Positions 28,501 through 36,131 of a DNA stretch of 64,000 bases are shown in pieces (within the stretch, counting starts at the first letter, position 1; each line of letters begins with the position of its first letter). The notes beneath the pieces were generated by a model that ran no database searches, had not been told where the DNA came from, and saw only the letters and a program-made list of their open reading frames with translations. Origin of the DNA: Propioniciclava flava. GTDB lineage: Bacteria > Actinomycetota > Actinomycetes > Propionibacteriales > Propionibacteriaceae. The DNA lies in assembly GCF_004126535.1 (NCBI RefSeq), contig NZ_PPCV01000003.1, forward strand, positions 338,187-402,186, read 5' to 3'. Made by a program: the position numbers and the translations under genes.

Positions 28501-29694
28501 CGGGGTCAAGGTGGCTAAGAACGGGAACCGCTCTGGGTCGAACAGCGATCCGCCGTAGGTGGGCAGGCGGAGGTCCTCGAACGAGGCCCCGCGGTAGAGC
28601 GCCCGTGAGGTGGCCAGCAGGCGGTGCCAGACCGCGGAGGTGGCGTCCAGGCCCTCGGGGGTCTCGACTTGGGCGCGGCTGCGCAACTCGTCGAGCTGTC
28701 CGGTCAGGCCATAGCCGCCGCGGAACAGTTCGCTCGAGGGCAGGAGGCCGCGTTCCTCGGCGAACAGGAGGAACACGACCCGCATCATGACCGTGACCGC
28801 CGCTTCGTAGATGATGCCGGCGTCCTCGGGGAGCGGATCAGCCTCGCCGCGGTGGAGGGCCTCGGCGGCGGACTCGGAGAAGGATTGCACGACCAGCTCG
28901 ACGGCACGTCGCACCTGGGCGCCAAGGGCCTCGGTGACGAGTTCGGCGGACGTGACTGACTCGCGGAACAGTGCGGCTAGGCGGTCCTCGGGCTGGCCGC
29001 CGGCGAGGCGCCCGGGGGCGAGCAGGGCGGCGACCGCGTCACGTGCGGCCGAGTCGTTGACCCAGTCGAAGGCGTCCACGATGCCGGAGGCTGCTGTGAT
29101 CGACGTGCCCGTCTTCGGGTCGCGCTGGGCGCTCACCAACCCCCACCAGCGGCCGTCGGTGACCACACCGACCGGCGTGTGTGAGGCGCGCAGCATGAGT
29201 TCGAACCGGTCGATGGTGTCGGTGGCCCAGCCCTCGGTGCCGATGGAGCGGAGGTTGTCGACGGGGTCGACCACCCAGACCAGCGCTGCGACCTCGTCGC
29301 CCCGGCGGAAGGCGCCGGTGCTCGTCGCGGTGATGGCCCCGGTGGGGGAGGCGACGGTGGTGTGGACGGCTTCGTCGAGGACGAGGTGATCGCCCCAGCC
29401 GAACGTGTCGCGCAACACGTGCTCGACCCACGCGTCGCGGGCCACGCGGAAGGCGTCCAGCGGCAGCTCGCCGATGGCGTGGGCGTCATGGGCCCCCTCG
29501 AAGGACGCCTTGGCCACCTTCAGGTCGGCCAAACGTCGGGAGTCCAAGCCTGGGAAGTTGGCCTGAGGCCACACCCGGAGCAGCGCTGGCAGCGTCAGGA
29601 ATGGGCCCTCGGTATCGACCAGAGCGAGCCACGAGCGGTGCAGCTCGGTGCCGCTGGGAGCGCGGCGGCGACCGAGGGCGGGGCGCGGACTCAT
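25588..29694 (-). CDS. drmMI: DISARM adenine methyltransferase DrmMI
   Basis: I choose the ATG at 29694, which overlaps the drmD stop (ATGA); a longer frame to 30108 is antisense-like. The protein has 1368 residues. Motif I is ADIACGSGAF (628-637), preceded by the HYTPRSLAEE segment (581-590) found ahead of gamma-type N6-adenine methylases. The catalytic motif IV is NPPF (894-897) in IVGNPPFLGG. A long N-terminal domain (1-560) and a C-terminal target-recognition-like region flank the core. It methylates adenine in host DNA to mark it as self. An adenine methylase with DrmD defines class 1 DISARM. PglX of BREX has the same domain plan, but the drm neighbours decide the call. Confidence 0.95.
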   Translation of the reverse strand: MSPRPALGRRRAPSGTELHRSWLALVDTEGPFLTLPALLRVWPQANFPGLDSRRLADLKVAKASFEGAHDAHAIGELPLDAFRVARDAWVEHVLRDTFGWGDHLVLDEAVHTTVASPTGAITATSTGAFRRGDEVAALVWVVDPVDNLRSIGTEGWATDTIDRFELMLRASHTPVGVVTDGRWWGLVSAQRDPKTGTSITAASGIVDAFDWVNDSAARDAVAALLAPGRLAGGQPEDRLAALFRESVTSAELVTEALGAQVRRAVELVVQSFSESAAEALHRGEADPLPEDAGIIYEAAVTVMMRVVFLLFAEERGLLPSSELFRGGYGLTGQLDELRSRAQVETPEGLDATSAVWHRLLATSRALYRGASFEDLRLPTYGGSLFDPERFPFLATLTPTGELSLVVDDRVMMQVLDAVQMADVKGEGRRPISFRDIDVEQIGYIYEGLLGYTCRRAPETVIGLIGKAGAEAEIPLSVLNDLYEDNADDRSVAAAILAWVKENQPSASTPTVNQLTKALAAGDTIEDADVALRAVTHDPALAEELRGWLGIIRRDLRDRPTVVLQGGLVVVETPSRKNAGAHYTPRSLAEEVVLHALEPLVYAPGPHQTMDRTAWVLKSPGQILRLRVADIACGSGAFLVAAARYLAARLVEAWEAKGSGLGTPEEQETRALREVVAHCLYGADINPMAIEMCKLSLWLVSLDPKLPFSFVDDKVLVGNSLLGITDLDQVRRLHINPGRATNAPALFEVTSAAVGTNVDVDSAIDQAIQLRQDLSSVVDNNDPQRSAVTKAALLAELRTVTAQVRDLADGVIAAGLRLGGKLGKALDEAYADLRVAAADAYPAQGAANRAMLDDILGVGLTPTVDTDYCRWQPLHWPIELPDVFDHGGFDTIVGNPPFLGGKKISPAMGSNLREWLVNVLADGAKGNADLVAYFLLRAYSLLDPEGTLGLIATNSVAQGDTREVSLDTMVAKNFTITRSIQSRSWPAASANLEYAAVWGARGTLPDGLGAVSDDQWVVRISSLLEPEGRIVGPPRRLTENLAKAYIGNNINGVGFTMEPWVARKMIDSSPPSAQVLAPFLGGEDINSDPQGLASRYVVDFTGLDRIAASRFSEPFAWVESRVKPHREGLSNKPRVRDRWWLYEAPAVALRRATLPLKEVLAIALVSKTVMPLRVPTGQVFSHALGVFATDSFAQQAVLSSSLHQMWAIKYGSGMRNDPRYTPSDVFETFPRPDETDALRVIGRTLDEERREIMLRRDLGLTKLYNLVNDPDLPDASDPDAARLRAIHVELDETVMAAYGWSDVMLDHGFHTYRQMTRWTVSPAARVEILDRLLEENHRRAASEAAAGTGVSFAASEPEEHDFDAEEAEA

Positions 29695-32600
29695 CGGGTG
29701 ACCTCCCATGCGGCGGCATCCTCGGCGGTGATCGCGAAGACGAGCCCGGCCGTCGAGGTGTAAGGCTTGACGTCGGTGTACCGGACTTCGATCGCTTCGC
29801 GTTCCCGCCGCTCCTCGGCGTCCAGTGAGTCGAGGCGGGACTCCATGGCGCGAACGTCCTTGGCGCGCTGGACGCGCTGGTCGTCGGCCAGGGGCAGCAT
29901 GTCGAGTTGCTCCTCCTCCTCGCGCTTGAGGCGTCGCAGCGAGTCGGTCAGGTTCCTGCGGAAGGCGGAGAAGATTGCCGAGGCACGCTCCAGGTCGGCA
30001 GTGCGGCGTCCGGCCAGGGCTGCCTCGACCCGCTTCTGCCGGGCCTCGGCGCGGTTGCGGACGGCTCCGGTAAGTCGTTCGTGGAGGCGGGAACCGTCGG
30101 CGTTCCACGCGTCTGCAAGGTGCTCGCGCACGGCGGGGGATGCTCCTTGGTGTGCTCCGGCGTCAAGGGCGCGGTCGAGCAGGTCGAGCACCTTCTCCTC
30201 GGCCATATCCTGGGCCTTCATGCGGATACCCGTCACGAACACCTCCTCGTGCAGGCGCAGGCCACCAGCGCCCACGAGGACGAGCCGTGAGACCGCGGCC
30301 GCACAGGAGGCGTCCAGCCCCGGGACGACGACCGCGGTGACGCGGTTGACGTCGGAGCCGCCCTTGGTGAGCGTGTTGCGCAGCAGCCGGGCGGAGCGTT
30401 GCAGGAGCGGGTGGCCCAAGTGGATCGCCACCACGTCGGTGCGCGTGCCTCCGTCCGCCGTGAGCAGCGCAGCCGGGTCGAAAGTGATCGGGCGCAGGCG
30501 TCCCGGGTCGAGCCTGGTGGACAGGCCCGTCAGCGCCTCCTGCCAGCGGGTGCTGAGCGCGGGCACCCGGTAGAAGTCCGCTTCGGCGGCGTTCGGACCG
30601 TCCGCCGGGTCGTCGACCGGAAAGGCGGGGTCGTCCGTGCGCACGAGCGCGGGCTGCCGGGACAAGGTGAGCGCCTCCTGCACCACTCGGTGGGTGGCGG
30701 CGGGGGTCAGGTGCAACTCGGTGAGCTTGCTGGCATACGAGCGGCTCAACTCGTCGAGCTGCTTGTTGAGCTCCAGACCGCCGGCGAGGGTCTTGTTGAT
30801 GAGCGTGGCGGCGCGGTCATCGCGGACGGTGCCGCGGCGCGGGTTGGGTGAGAAGCGCTGCTGGATGTCGTGGTCGATGACCTGGTTCATCGAACCGAGG
30901 TCGGACGCCGCCCGCCCTATCTTCAGCGCGATGCGGGCCAGGAAGTCGAGGTCGGCGTTGAAGGTGGTGGAGGTCTTGTCGGGCACGAAGTGGTAGACCT
31001 CGGGCGCGTGGGTCTGGCCGTAGCGGTCGATGCGCCCGATGCGCTGCTCCAGGCGGCTCGGGTTGAACGGGATGTCATAGTTCACCAGCCGGTGGCAATA
31101 GGCCTGCAGGTCGATGCCCTCGCCGGCGGAGTCGGTGGCCAGCAGCACGCGAACCGGTTCGTCGTGGGGGTCGGCGTTGAACCGCTGGCGGATGAGCTCA
31201 CGCTGTTCAGTTTCGGTCGAACCCTGGATGACCGCCAGCCGGTCGCCATAGCCCTTCGAGGCGAGCACCTGAGCGATCCAAGCGAGCGTGTCGGCGTACT
31301 CGGTGAACACCACGACGCGTTCGTTGCTCCACGTGCCGTCGGGGCGGCAGATGGCGTCCAAGAAGCGGATGAGGGCGGTCAGGCGGGCGTCCGGGCGTGC
31401 CTCATACGACAGGCCCCAGTTGATGAGCCGGTCGAGCTGCTGGGAGTTGGCGGCCACGAGCGGATTCGTGCCGCGGCGCTGCTGCAGCGCGATGAACTCG
31501 GGGTGGTACCCGGCGCCTTCCTCCTCGTCGCTGGCCTCGCTGCCCAGCACGTCGCGGAGGACCTCGTCGTCATCGTCGAACAGGGATGCAGGGAGGGCGC
31601 GGCCGCCCTCGGGCAGGTGGGTGAATGCGCTCAACGTGCGCCCGAACGAGACCGGGCTGGACAGAAACCGCTTCTTCAACAGCATCCCGGACAGGTCGCC
31701 ACCGTGGTCGCGGCCGTTGAGCTTCTTGCTCTTCTGCAGCAGGTCGGTCAGGTCCGCAAAGTGCTGTTGTTCGTCGGCGTTCGGCGTGAATGGGATCGGC
31801 TCGATGCGCCGGGATTGGAATTTCTTCGAGGTGATCTCGCTCTTCAGGCGGCGCACGGTGACATCGCGCAGGGCGGCCTCATCGAGGTCGGCGCCGCGGG
31901 CGAACCGGCGGTTGTCGATCATCTCCAGCAGCGCGGTGAACGACTCGCTGTGCCCGTTGTGCGGGGTGGCGCTGAGGAACAGGCGATGCTCGCACCGTTC
32001 GGCCAACTCCCGGGTGTGGATGGTGCGCAGGCTGTCGACGGCGTAGCTGCCGGCCTTTCCGTTGCGGGTCGGGCTCGCCGGGGCGACGTGGTGGGCCTCG
32101 TCGACGACGAGGATGTCGAACGCATAGCGCCGGGCGGTGCGCCGGTCGTCGGCGTCGGCGTACACCTCCCGCAGAAGACGCTGGGCGCGCGGCGAACGCA
32201 GCCACGCCATCGACACGATGACACGCGGGAAGAGGCGGAACGGGTTGGCGTTCAGCCCGTGGCTGCGACGCAACTCCGCCATCCTTTCAGAGTTCACGAT
32301 GACGAAGTCGAGACCGAACTTCTCGCGCATCTCGTCCTGCCACTTGACCGAGAGGCTGGGCGGGCAAAGTACGATCACGCTGCTGGCGCGGTGACGCAGG
32401 AGCAACTCCTGGATGACGAGGCCCGCCTCGATCGTCTTGCCCAGACCGACGTCGTCGGCCAGAAGAAGGTTGGTGCGGGGGGCAGCCAGCGCGCGACGCA
32501 GCGGCTCGAGCTGGTACGCCTCCACGTTGGCCCCCGACCGGAAGGGCGCCTGGTAGGCGTTGTCGTCGGCCGAGGTGACCGCCCCCCACCGGGTGGCGTC

Positions 32601-32891
32601 CACGATGGCACCCAAGCGATCGACGCTGTCGAACGCGGCAGGGTTGATCCGTTCCGGCAGGTCCTGGTCGGGGGCGAGGGCGTGGCCGACCTCCAGCTCC
32701 CAGATGACGCGGAGTTCGTCGCCGAGGTTGTCCTCACCGAGGGCTTGCAAGGCCACAACGTGCTGCAGGCCGGCGTACCCCTCATCAGCAGGCGAGCGGG
32801 ACAACCCCTGCTCCTGGACGTCGGTCACGGCCCACGTTGCGCCGCGCACATTGACCACTGCACCGGGATGCGGAAGGGGGGGTGTCGACAA
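29691..32891 (-). CDS. drmD: DISARM SNF2-type helicase DrmD
   Basis: This is a 1066-residue SNF2-like translocase. Walker A is DDVGLGKT (146-153), and the DEAH box is VVDEAHHV. Motif III is SATPHNGHSES, motif V is LLATDSAGEGIDLQAYC, and motif VI is NPSRLEQRIGRIDRYGQ. The start is TTG at 32891, supported by AAAGGAG 7 bases upstream; no better ATG lies near. It is the first gene of the operon and is specific to class 1 DISARM. It probably acts with DrmMI or the DrmAB core in remodelling DNA. The stop overlaps drmMI by ATGA. The C-terminus (about 930-1060) is a long basic/acidic coiled coil. Confidence 0.95.
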   Translation of the reverse strand: MSTPPLPHPGAVVNVRGATWAVTDVQEQGLSRSPADEGYAGLQHVVALQALGEDNLGDELRVIWELEVGHALAPDQDLPERINPAAFDSVDRLGAIVDATRWGAVTSADDNAYQAPFRSGANVEAYQLEPLRRALAAPRTNLLLADDVGLGKTIEAGLVIQELLLRHRASSVIVLCPPSLSVKWQDEMREKFGLDFVIVNSERMAELRRSHGLNANPFRLFPRVIVSMAWLRSPRAQRLLREVYADADDRRTARRYAFDILVVDEAHHVAPASPTRNGKAGSYAVDSLRTIHTRELAERCEHRLFLSATPHNGHSESFTALLEMIDNRRFARGADLDEAALRDVTVRRLKSEITSKKFQSRRIEPIPFTPNADEQQHFADLTDLLQKSKKLNGRDHGGDLSGMLLKKRFLSSPVSFGRTLSAFTHLPEGGRALPASLFDDDDEVLRDVLGSEASDEEEGAGYHPEFIALQQRRGTNPLVAANSQQLDRLINWGLSYEARPDARLTALIRFLDAICRPDGTWSNERVVVFTEYADTLAWIAQVLASKGYGDRLAVIQGSTETEQRELIRQRFNADPHDEPVRVLLATDSAGEGIDLQAYCHRLVNYDIPFNPSRLEQRIGRIDRYGQTHAPEVYHFVPDKTSTTFNADLDFLARIALKIGRAASDLGSMNQVIDHDIQQRFSPNPRRGTVRDDRAATLINKTLAGGLELNKQLDELSRSYASKLTELHLTPAATHRVVQEALTLSRQPALVRTDDPAFPVDDPADGPNAAEADFYRVPALSTRWQEALTGLSTRLDPGRLRPITFDPAALLTADGGTRTDVVAIHLGHPLLQRSARLLRNTLTKGGSDVNRVTAVVVPGLDASCAAAVSRLVLVGAGGLRLHEEVFVTGIRMKAQDMAEEKVLDLLDRALDAGAHQGASPAVREHLADAWNADGSRLHERLTGAVRNRAEARQKRVEAALAGRRTADLERASAIFSAFRRNLTDSLRRLKREEEEQLDMLPLADDQRVQRAKDVRAMESRLDSLDAEERREREAIEVRYTDVKPYTSTAGLVFAITAEDAAAWEVTR

Positions 32892-32999
32892 GACTCACTC
32901 CTTTGCGGCTTGTGGGCCCCAGCCAATCACAGTCTGGGGACGCCAGGTTGATCGTGTCATGTTTTGCGAAAATCGCAAACTGCGCGCAGACTGTGACGC
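32892..32999. promoter_or_regulatory. Divergent promoter region with two nested inverted repeats (DISARM / ImmA-IrrE regulator)
   Basis: The 108 bases between the drmD and regulator starts hold a 10-bp inverted repeat, TCACAGTCTG (32927-32936) and CAGACTGTGA (32987-32996). Inside it lies a second palindrome, TTTGCGA-aaa-TCGCAAA (32963-32979). The inner one has the size of an XRE-family operator and sits where the promoters must overlap. The right arm of the outer one ends 3 bases before the regulator ATG. No Shine-Dalgarno precedes that ATG, so its mRNA may be leaderless. Operator function is inferred. Confidence 0.65.
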
Positions 33000-34091
33000 A
33001 TGGAGACAACGGGCGACCGAGTGCGCCGCCTCATCGACGAGGCAGGCAGCACGCAGAGGGCGTTCGCCGAGCAAATTGCCATAGAGCAGTCGAAGCTGTC
33101 GAAGTCACTCAGTGGAATGCGGAGGTTCACGTCGCTGGAGTTGGCGCTGATCGCCGAGGCCCTCCACGTGACTGTCGACTGGCTGCTCACAGGCCAGGAG
33201 CCGGAACTGGCGACCGCAGCACGCCGCTCCGCGGGCAGCTCGGCCGAAACGGCTCTGCGGTTGGCACGCCAGTACGCGACACAGAGGACCAATCTCACCC
33301 GTCTGGGATACCCGCAGAAGCCCAATCTCCCAGGGCCGGTGAGTCGTTCCACAACCTGGATCCAGCAGGGGGAGGCGCTGGCGAGTGCGACGACGGCCAT
33401 GCTGGACTCGATGGGCCTTTCGACGGTGGGTGACCTGCCCAAGGTCATCGAAGAGGCCTTCGGCATCGACGTGGCCATCGAACAGCTGGGAACAGGTTTC
33501 GACGGGCTGGCGGTAAGCACGGAAACCACGAAGCTCATACTGGTCGACGCCACGTCGATCACTGCACGGCAGCGGTTCACCATCGCACACGAGTTGGGCC
33601 ACCTGCTTAGCGGCGACGATCAGGCCATCCATGAGGATGCTGACATCTACTCCTCAGCCAGCAAGAAGGGCGAAGGAGAGGTGCGCGCGAACGCGTTTGC
33701 CGCGGCCCTTCTCATGCCGGAACGCTTGGTTCGGTCGATGGTCGCCGAACAAGGGTCGAGCCTTGAGGGGTTGAGCAGTGTGGCCCAGGCGCTGAGTGTC
33801 TCACCTACCGCCCTCGCGTACCGCCTCGAGAACCTACGGGTCATCGACGCGGGTCTGCGGAGCGCACTGATGGCTACCACGTCCAAGGCAGCTGCCATGA
33901 AGGCGGGGCGGGCAACCGAGTTCGCTGCCGCCAGTGCGGCGTCGATGCAGCGCCGTCCCCCGGGGTTGCTCTTGGCCGACGCCCTAGCTGCCTACGAGGC
34001 GGGCCAATCCACCCTGCGGGTGTTCGCCGAGATCCTCGGAGTCGATACCCAGACCTTGCGGCGGGAGTGGGCCGAGGGTGAGGGCCGATAG
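33000..34091 (+). CDS. XRE-family regulator fused to ImmA/IrrE metallopeptidase
   Basis: This 363-residue protein has an N-terminal XRE helix-turn-helix (about 6-66: STQRAFAEQIAIEQSKLSKSL, LALIAEALHVTVDWLLTG) and a central ImmA/IrrE zinc peptidase. The latter has HELGH (197-201) in FTIAHELGHLLSGDD and a downstream glutamate (E227) in GEVRANAFAAALLMP as third ligand. The C-terminal 100 residues are helical. Relatives such as ImmA and IrrE/PprI cleave repressors under stress. Here DNA binding and protease are in one chain, so it could repress its own divergent promoter and, when activated, cleave a repressor or toxin neutraliser. It is divergent from DISARM and 3 bases upstream of a PIN gene. 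Confidence 0.92.
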   Translation: METTGDRVRRLIDEAGSTQRAFAEQIAIEQSKLSKSLSGMRRFTSLELALIAEALHVTVDWLLTGQEPELATAARRSAGSSAETALRLARQYATQRTNLTRLGYPQKPNLPGPVSRSTTWIQQGEALASATTAMLDSMGLSTVGDLPKVIEEAFGIDVAIEQLGTGFDGLAVSTETTKLILVDATSITARQRFTIAHELGHLLSGDDQAIHEDADIYSSASKKGEGEVRANAFAAALLMPERLVRSMVAEQGSSLEGLSSVAQALSVSPTALAYRLENLRVIDAGLRSALMATTSKAAAMKAGRATEFAAASAASMQRRPPGLLLADALAAYEAGQSTLRVFAEILGVDTQTLRREWAEGEGR

Positions 34092-34094
34092 CTG

Positions 34095-34628
34095 ATGGCC
34101 GCCCTGGTCTTCCCGGACACTACGGTGCTCTGCAACTTCGCCGTGGTGCGACAGATGGGACTCCTTGAGGGCTGGCTGCGTGGGCGCGGCCGTTGGACGT
34201 CTGCCGTCCGGTTCGAGGTGGGTCGATCGCGCGCTTATCACCCGGCGCTGGGGGACGCGGTCGACGGGCGCTGGCTCGGGGAGGTCATCGAGTTGGAGGG
34301 CCACGAGGAAGCCGTCGAGCGCATGAGGCTGGGCGTCTTTGGGGGCATGCCGGAAGAACCGCTGAAACACCTTGGTGAGGCGCAGACCTGCTACCTCATA
34401 CGCCACCTCAGCGAGTTCGAGGATTCGTGGTGGGTAACCGAGGACGGCGACGCTTACGACTTCGGCGTCCGTTCAGGCATGCAGACGCTGCGCACGTTCG
34501 AGGTGATGCAGCACATGGTCGCAGACGGCGATCTGACAGCTGAGGCGGCTCTGGCCTTGATGCGCGCGATGGAAGAGGCGGGGCGCGCCCTGCTGCACGT
34601 GCCACAACGGCCGTCATCATTTCGCTAA
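34095..34628 (+). CDS. PIN-like ribonuclease protein, partner of the ImmA/IrrE regulator
   Basis: This 177-residue protein has the four acidic positions of a PIN domain: D8 in VFPDTTVLCNF, E41 in VRFEVGRS, E95 in KHLGEAQTCYL and D117 (with D119) in VTEDGDAYDF. The strand-helix order also fits. PIN domains are metal-dependent RNases, often toxins. The gene follows the XRE-ImmA/IrrE gene by 3 bases and must be co-transcribed with it. XRE-COG2856 proteins have been predicted as toxin-antitoxin components, so this is a candidate protease-regulated PIN toxin. There is no separate small antitoxin; the XRE protein could play that part (inference). Confidence 0.75.
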   Translation: MAALVFPDTTVLCNFAVVRQMGLLEGWLRGRGRWTSAVRFEVGRSRAYHPALGDAVDGRWLGEVIELEGHEEAVERMRLGVFGGMPEEPLKHLGEAQTCYLIRHLSEFEDSWWVTEDGDAYDFGVRSGMQTLRTFEVMQHMVADGDLTAEAALALMRAMEEAGRALLHVPQRPSSFR

Positions 34629-34987
34629 CAAGCGGACTGGCGCCAGGAAGAGCCCAGCCCCTATCCTTCGAAGCCCGCTGCCTCACTCTGGAAGGTGGGG
34701 CGCGCGATGGAGTGCCGCCCCACCAGGCCCCCCCTGACTGTCACCGACCGCTCGGTGGCGCACCGACCACCGGGACACTGGCTCACGTCGAGCGCAACAC
34801 GCAGTCGCGGGATGGGAGATGCTCCGACGGGGACCGGCGTCCAGCGCAATTCCCTGTGCGCTTCGCGGACCACGGCGAGAAGGGGCGTCCAGCGGATCGG
34901 GAGTACGGGCAGCCGGGTCCGAAGCTCGACGCCGGGATGGCGCTACGAGCCGCAGGTCAGTGCGGGAAAGCGACAAGAGGCGAAGGC
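34629..34987. other. Intergenic region between PIN gene and IS481 element
   Basis: There is no supported gene in these 359 bases. A minus-strand frame (34661-34873) has a coding-like stretch (HRELRWTPVPVGASPIPRL) but no start site, ribosome binding site or known domain, so it may be a relic. I see no repeat structure. Confidence 0.4.
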
Positions 34988-36131
34988 CACCTAAGTCTAG
35001 TTGCTCATGACGTTGGTGACGCCCGTCCGGAGGCGTGAGGCTGGGGGCTGGTCACCAGCAGCGCTGTGGGGCCGATGGTAGTTGTAGTGCAGGTTCCAGG
35101 TCGCGATCGCTTGGCGGCGGTGCTCCTCGCTGGCCCAGGGGCGGGCGTAGAGCAGCTCGTTGGCCTGGATCCGTTGGTAGCGCTCGACCTTGCCGTTGTG
35201 TCGGGGCGTGTACGGCTTGGTTCGCTGATGGCGTGCGGCGAACGAGCAGACCGCGCGGGTGAAGCCCTTGGCGCGATAGCAGGAGCCGTTGTCGGTGACG
35301 ATCCGGGTGAACCGGGTGATGCCGTGGGCGGCGAACCAGACGTGGGCGCGGTGGAGGAACCCGATCGCGGTCTTGGCGGTCTCGTCGGGGAGGGCCTCGG
35401 TGTAGGCGAGCCGGGAGAACCCATCGACTGCGGAGTGGAGGTACACATAGCCGGGTCGGGCGCCACGCACTTTGGCCTTGGCGGTGGGCGCGGGCTGCGG
35501 CGCGGGCTTGGTCTGAGTTGATGCCGTGGATGCGCCAGCCGCCGCCGTCGGGGATGCGGCCGACTTTCTTCACGTCGAGGTGGATCATGTGCCCGGGCCA
35601 GTGCGCGGTGATCTTGCCGGGCTGGCGGAGCGGTTCGCCGTCGACGTCGAGGTGGTCGAGTCGGTGCAGGCCGAGCTTGTGGAGCCAGCGGGTGACGGTC
35701 GCCACCGAGATGGTGATGTCGATCGCCGCGAGTTCGCGCACGATCCGGCGTGCTGACCACTTGTTCTTCCGCATCAGCGCGATCTGCTCGACCACCGTCG
35801 TCGGGGTCTGGGTCGGGCGTCGTCGGGGTGCGCTGGAGTGATCGTGGAGGCCGGCTTCGCCGTGCTCGCGGTAGCGGGCCACCCACTTGCCCAGGCACTG
35901 GCGTGAGACGCCTGCTTCGGCGGCGATGTGGGCGATTGGGCGGTGGCGGCAGGGCAGCACCAGCCGCAGACGGCCCTCGGGAGTCAAGGGGGCATTACGG
36001 TGGGTCACAGGGCAGGTCCTTCGGATCGGCGAGGGTTGTCTTGGTCGACTTCCATCTTGCCGCCGGGGACCTGCCCGTCCCTCACCCCCTACCGCCGGGT
36101 GACACCAACCTCATGAGCCGCAACACCTAAG
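34988..36131 (-). mobile_element. IS481-family insertion sequence (inactivated)
   Basis: CACCTAAG occurs at 34988-34995 and again at 36124-36131, a likely 8-bp target duplication (at least CCTAAG). Just inside are imperfect terminal inverted repeats: TTGCTCATGACGTTGGTG at the left, and on the opposite strand at the right TTGCGGCTCATGAGGTTGG. The length of about 1.1 kb is normal for IS481. It inserted exactly at the mcrC stop codon, and the duplicated target preserves the TAG. Confidence 0.85.
34997..36008 (-). pseudogene. IS481-family transposase, frameshifted
   Basis: The start is GTG 36008 (MTHRNAPLTPEGRLRLV), with AAGGA upstream. The first frame gives the N-terminal HTH (HIAAEAGVSRQCLGKWVARY) and the first catalytic Asp (MIHLDVKKVGRIPDGGG). 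After HGINSDQ the correct reading continues in a different frame as VRGARPGYVYLHSAVDGFS, with the second Asp (VTDNGSCY) and the catalytic Glu (RHNGKVERYQ), ending at 34997. The shift lies at about 35475-35525 and equals one extra or two missing bases. IS481 transposases are normally one continuous frame of around 320 residues, so this copy is probably dead. Confidence 0.88.

Noticed and set aside
25588..29694. BREX PglX as identity of the adenine methylase
   Set aside because: No BrxA, BrxB, BrxC or PglZ nearby; drmD, drmA, drmB and drmC neighbours show DISARM.
30870..32951. Long plus-strand open frame (693 codons) opposite drmD
   Set aside because: It is the antisense of drmD in a high-GC gene; no domain, no ribosome binding site, and composition typical of shadow frames.
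34661..34976. Minus-strand frames in the PIN-IS481 gap
   Set aside because: Two overlapping weak frames, no start signals; at most a relic.
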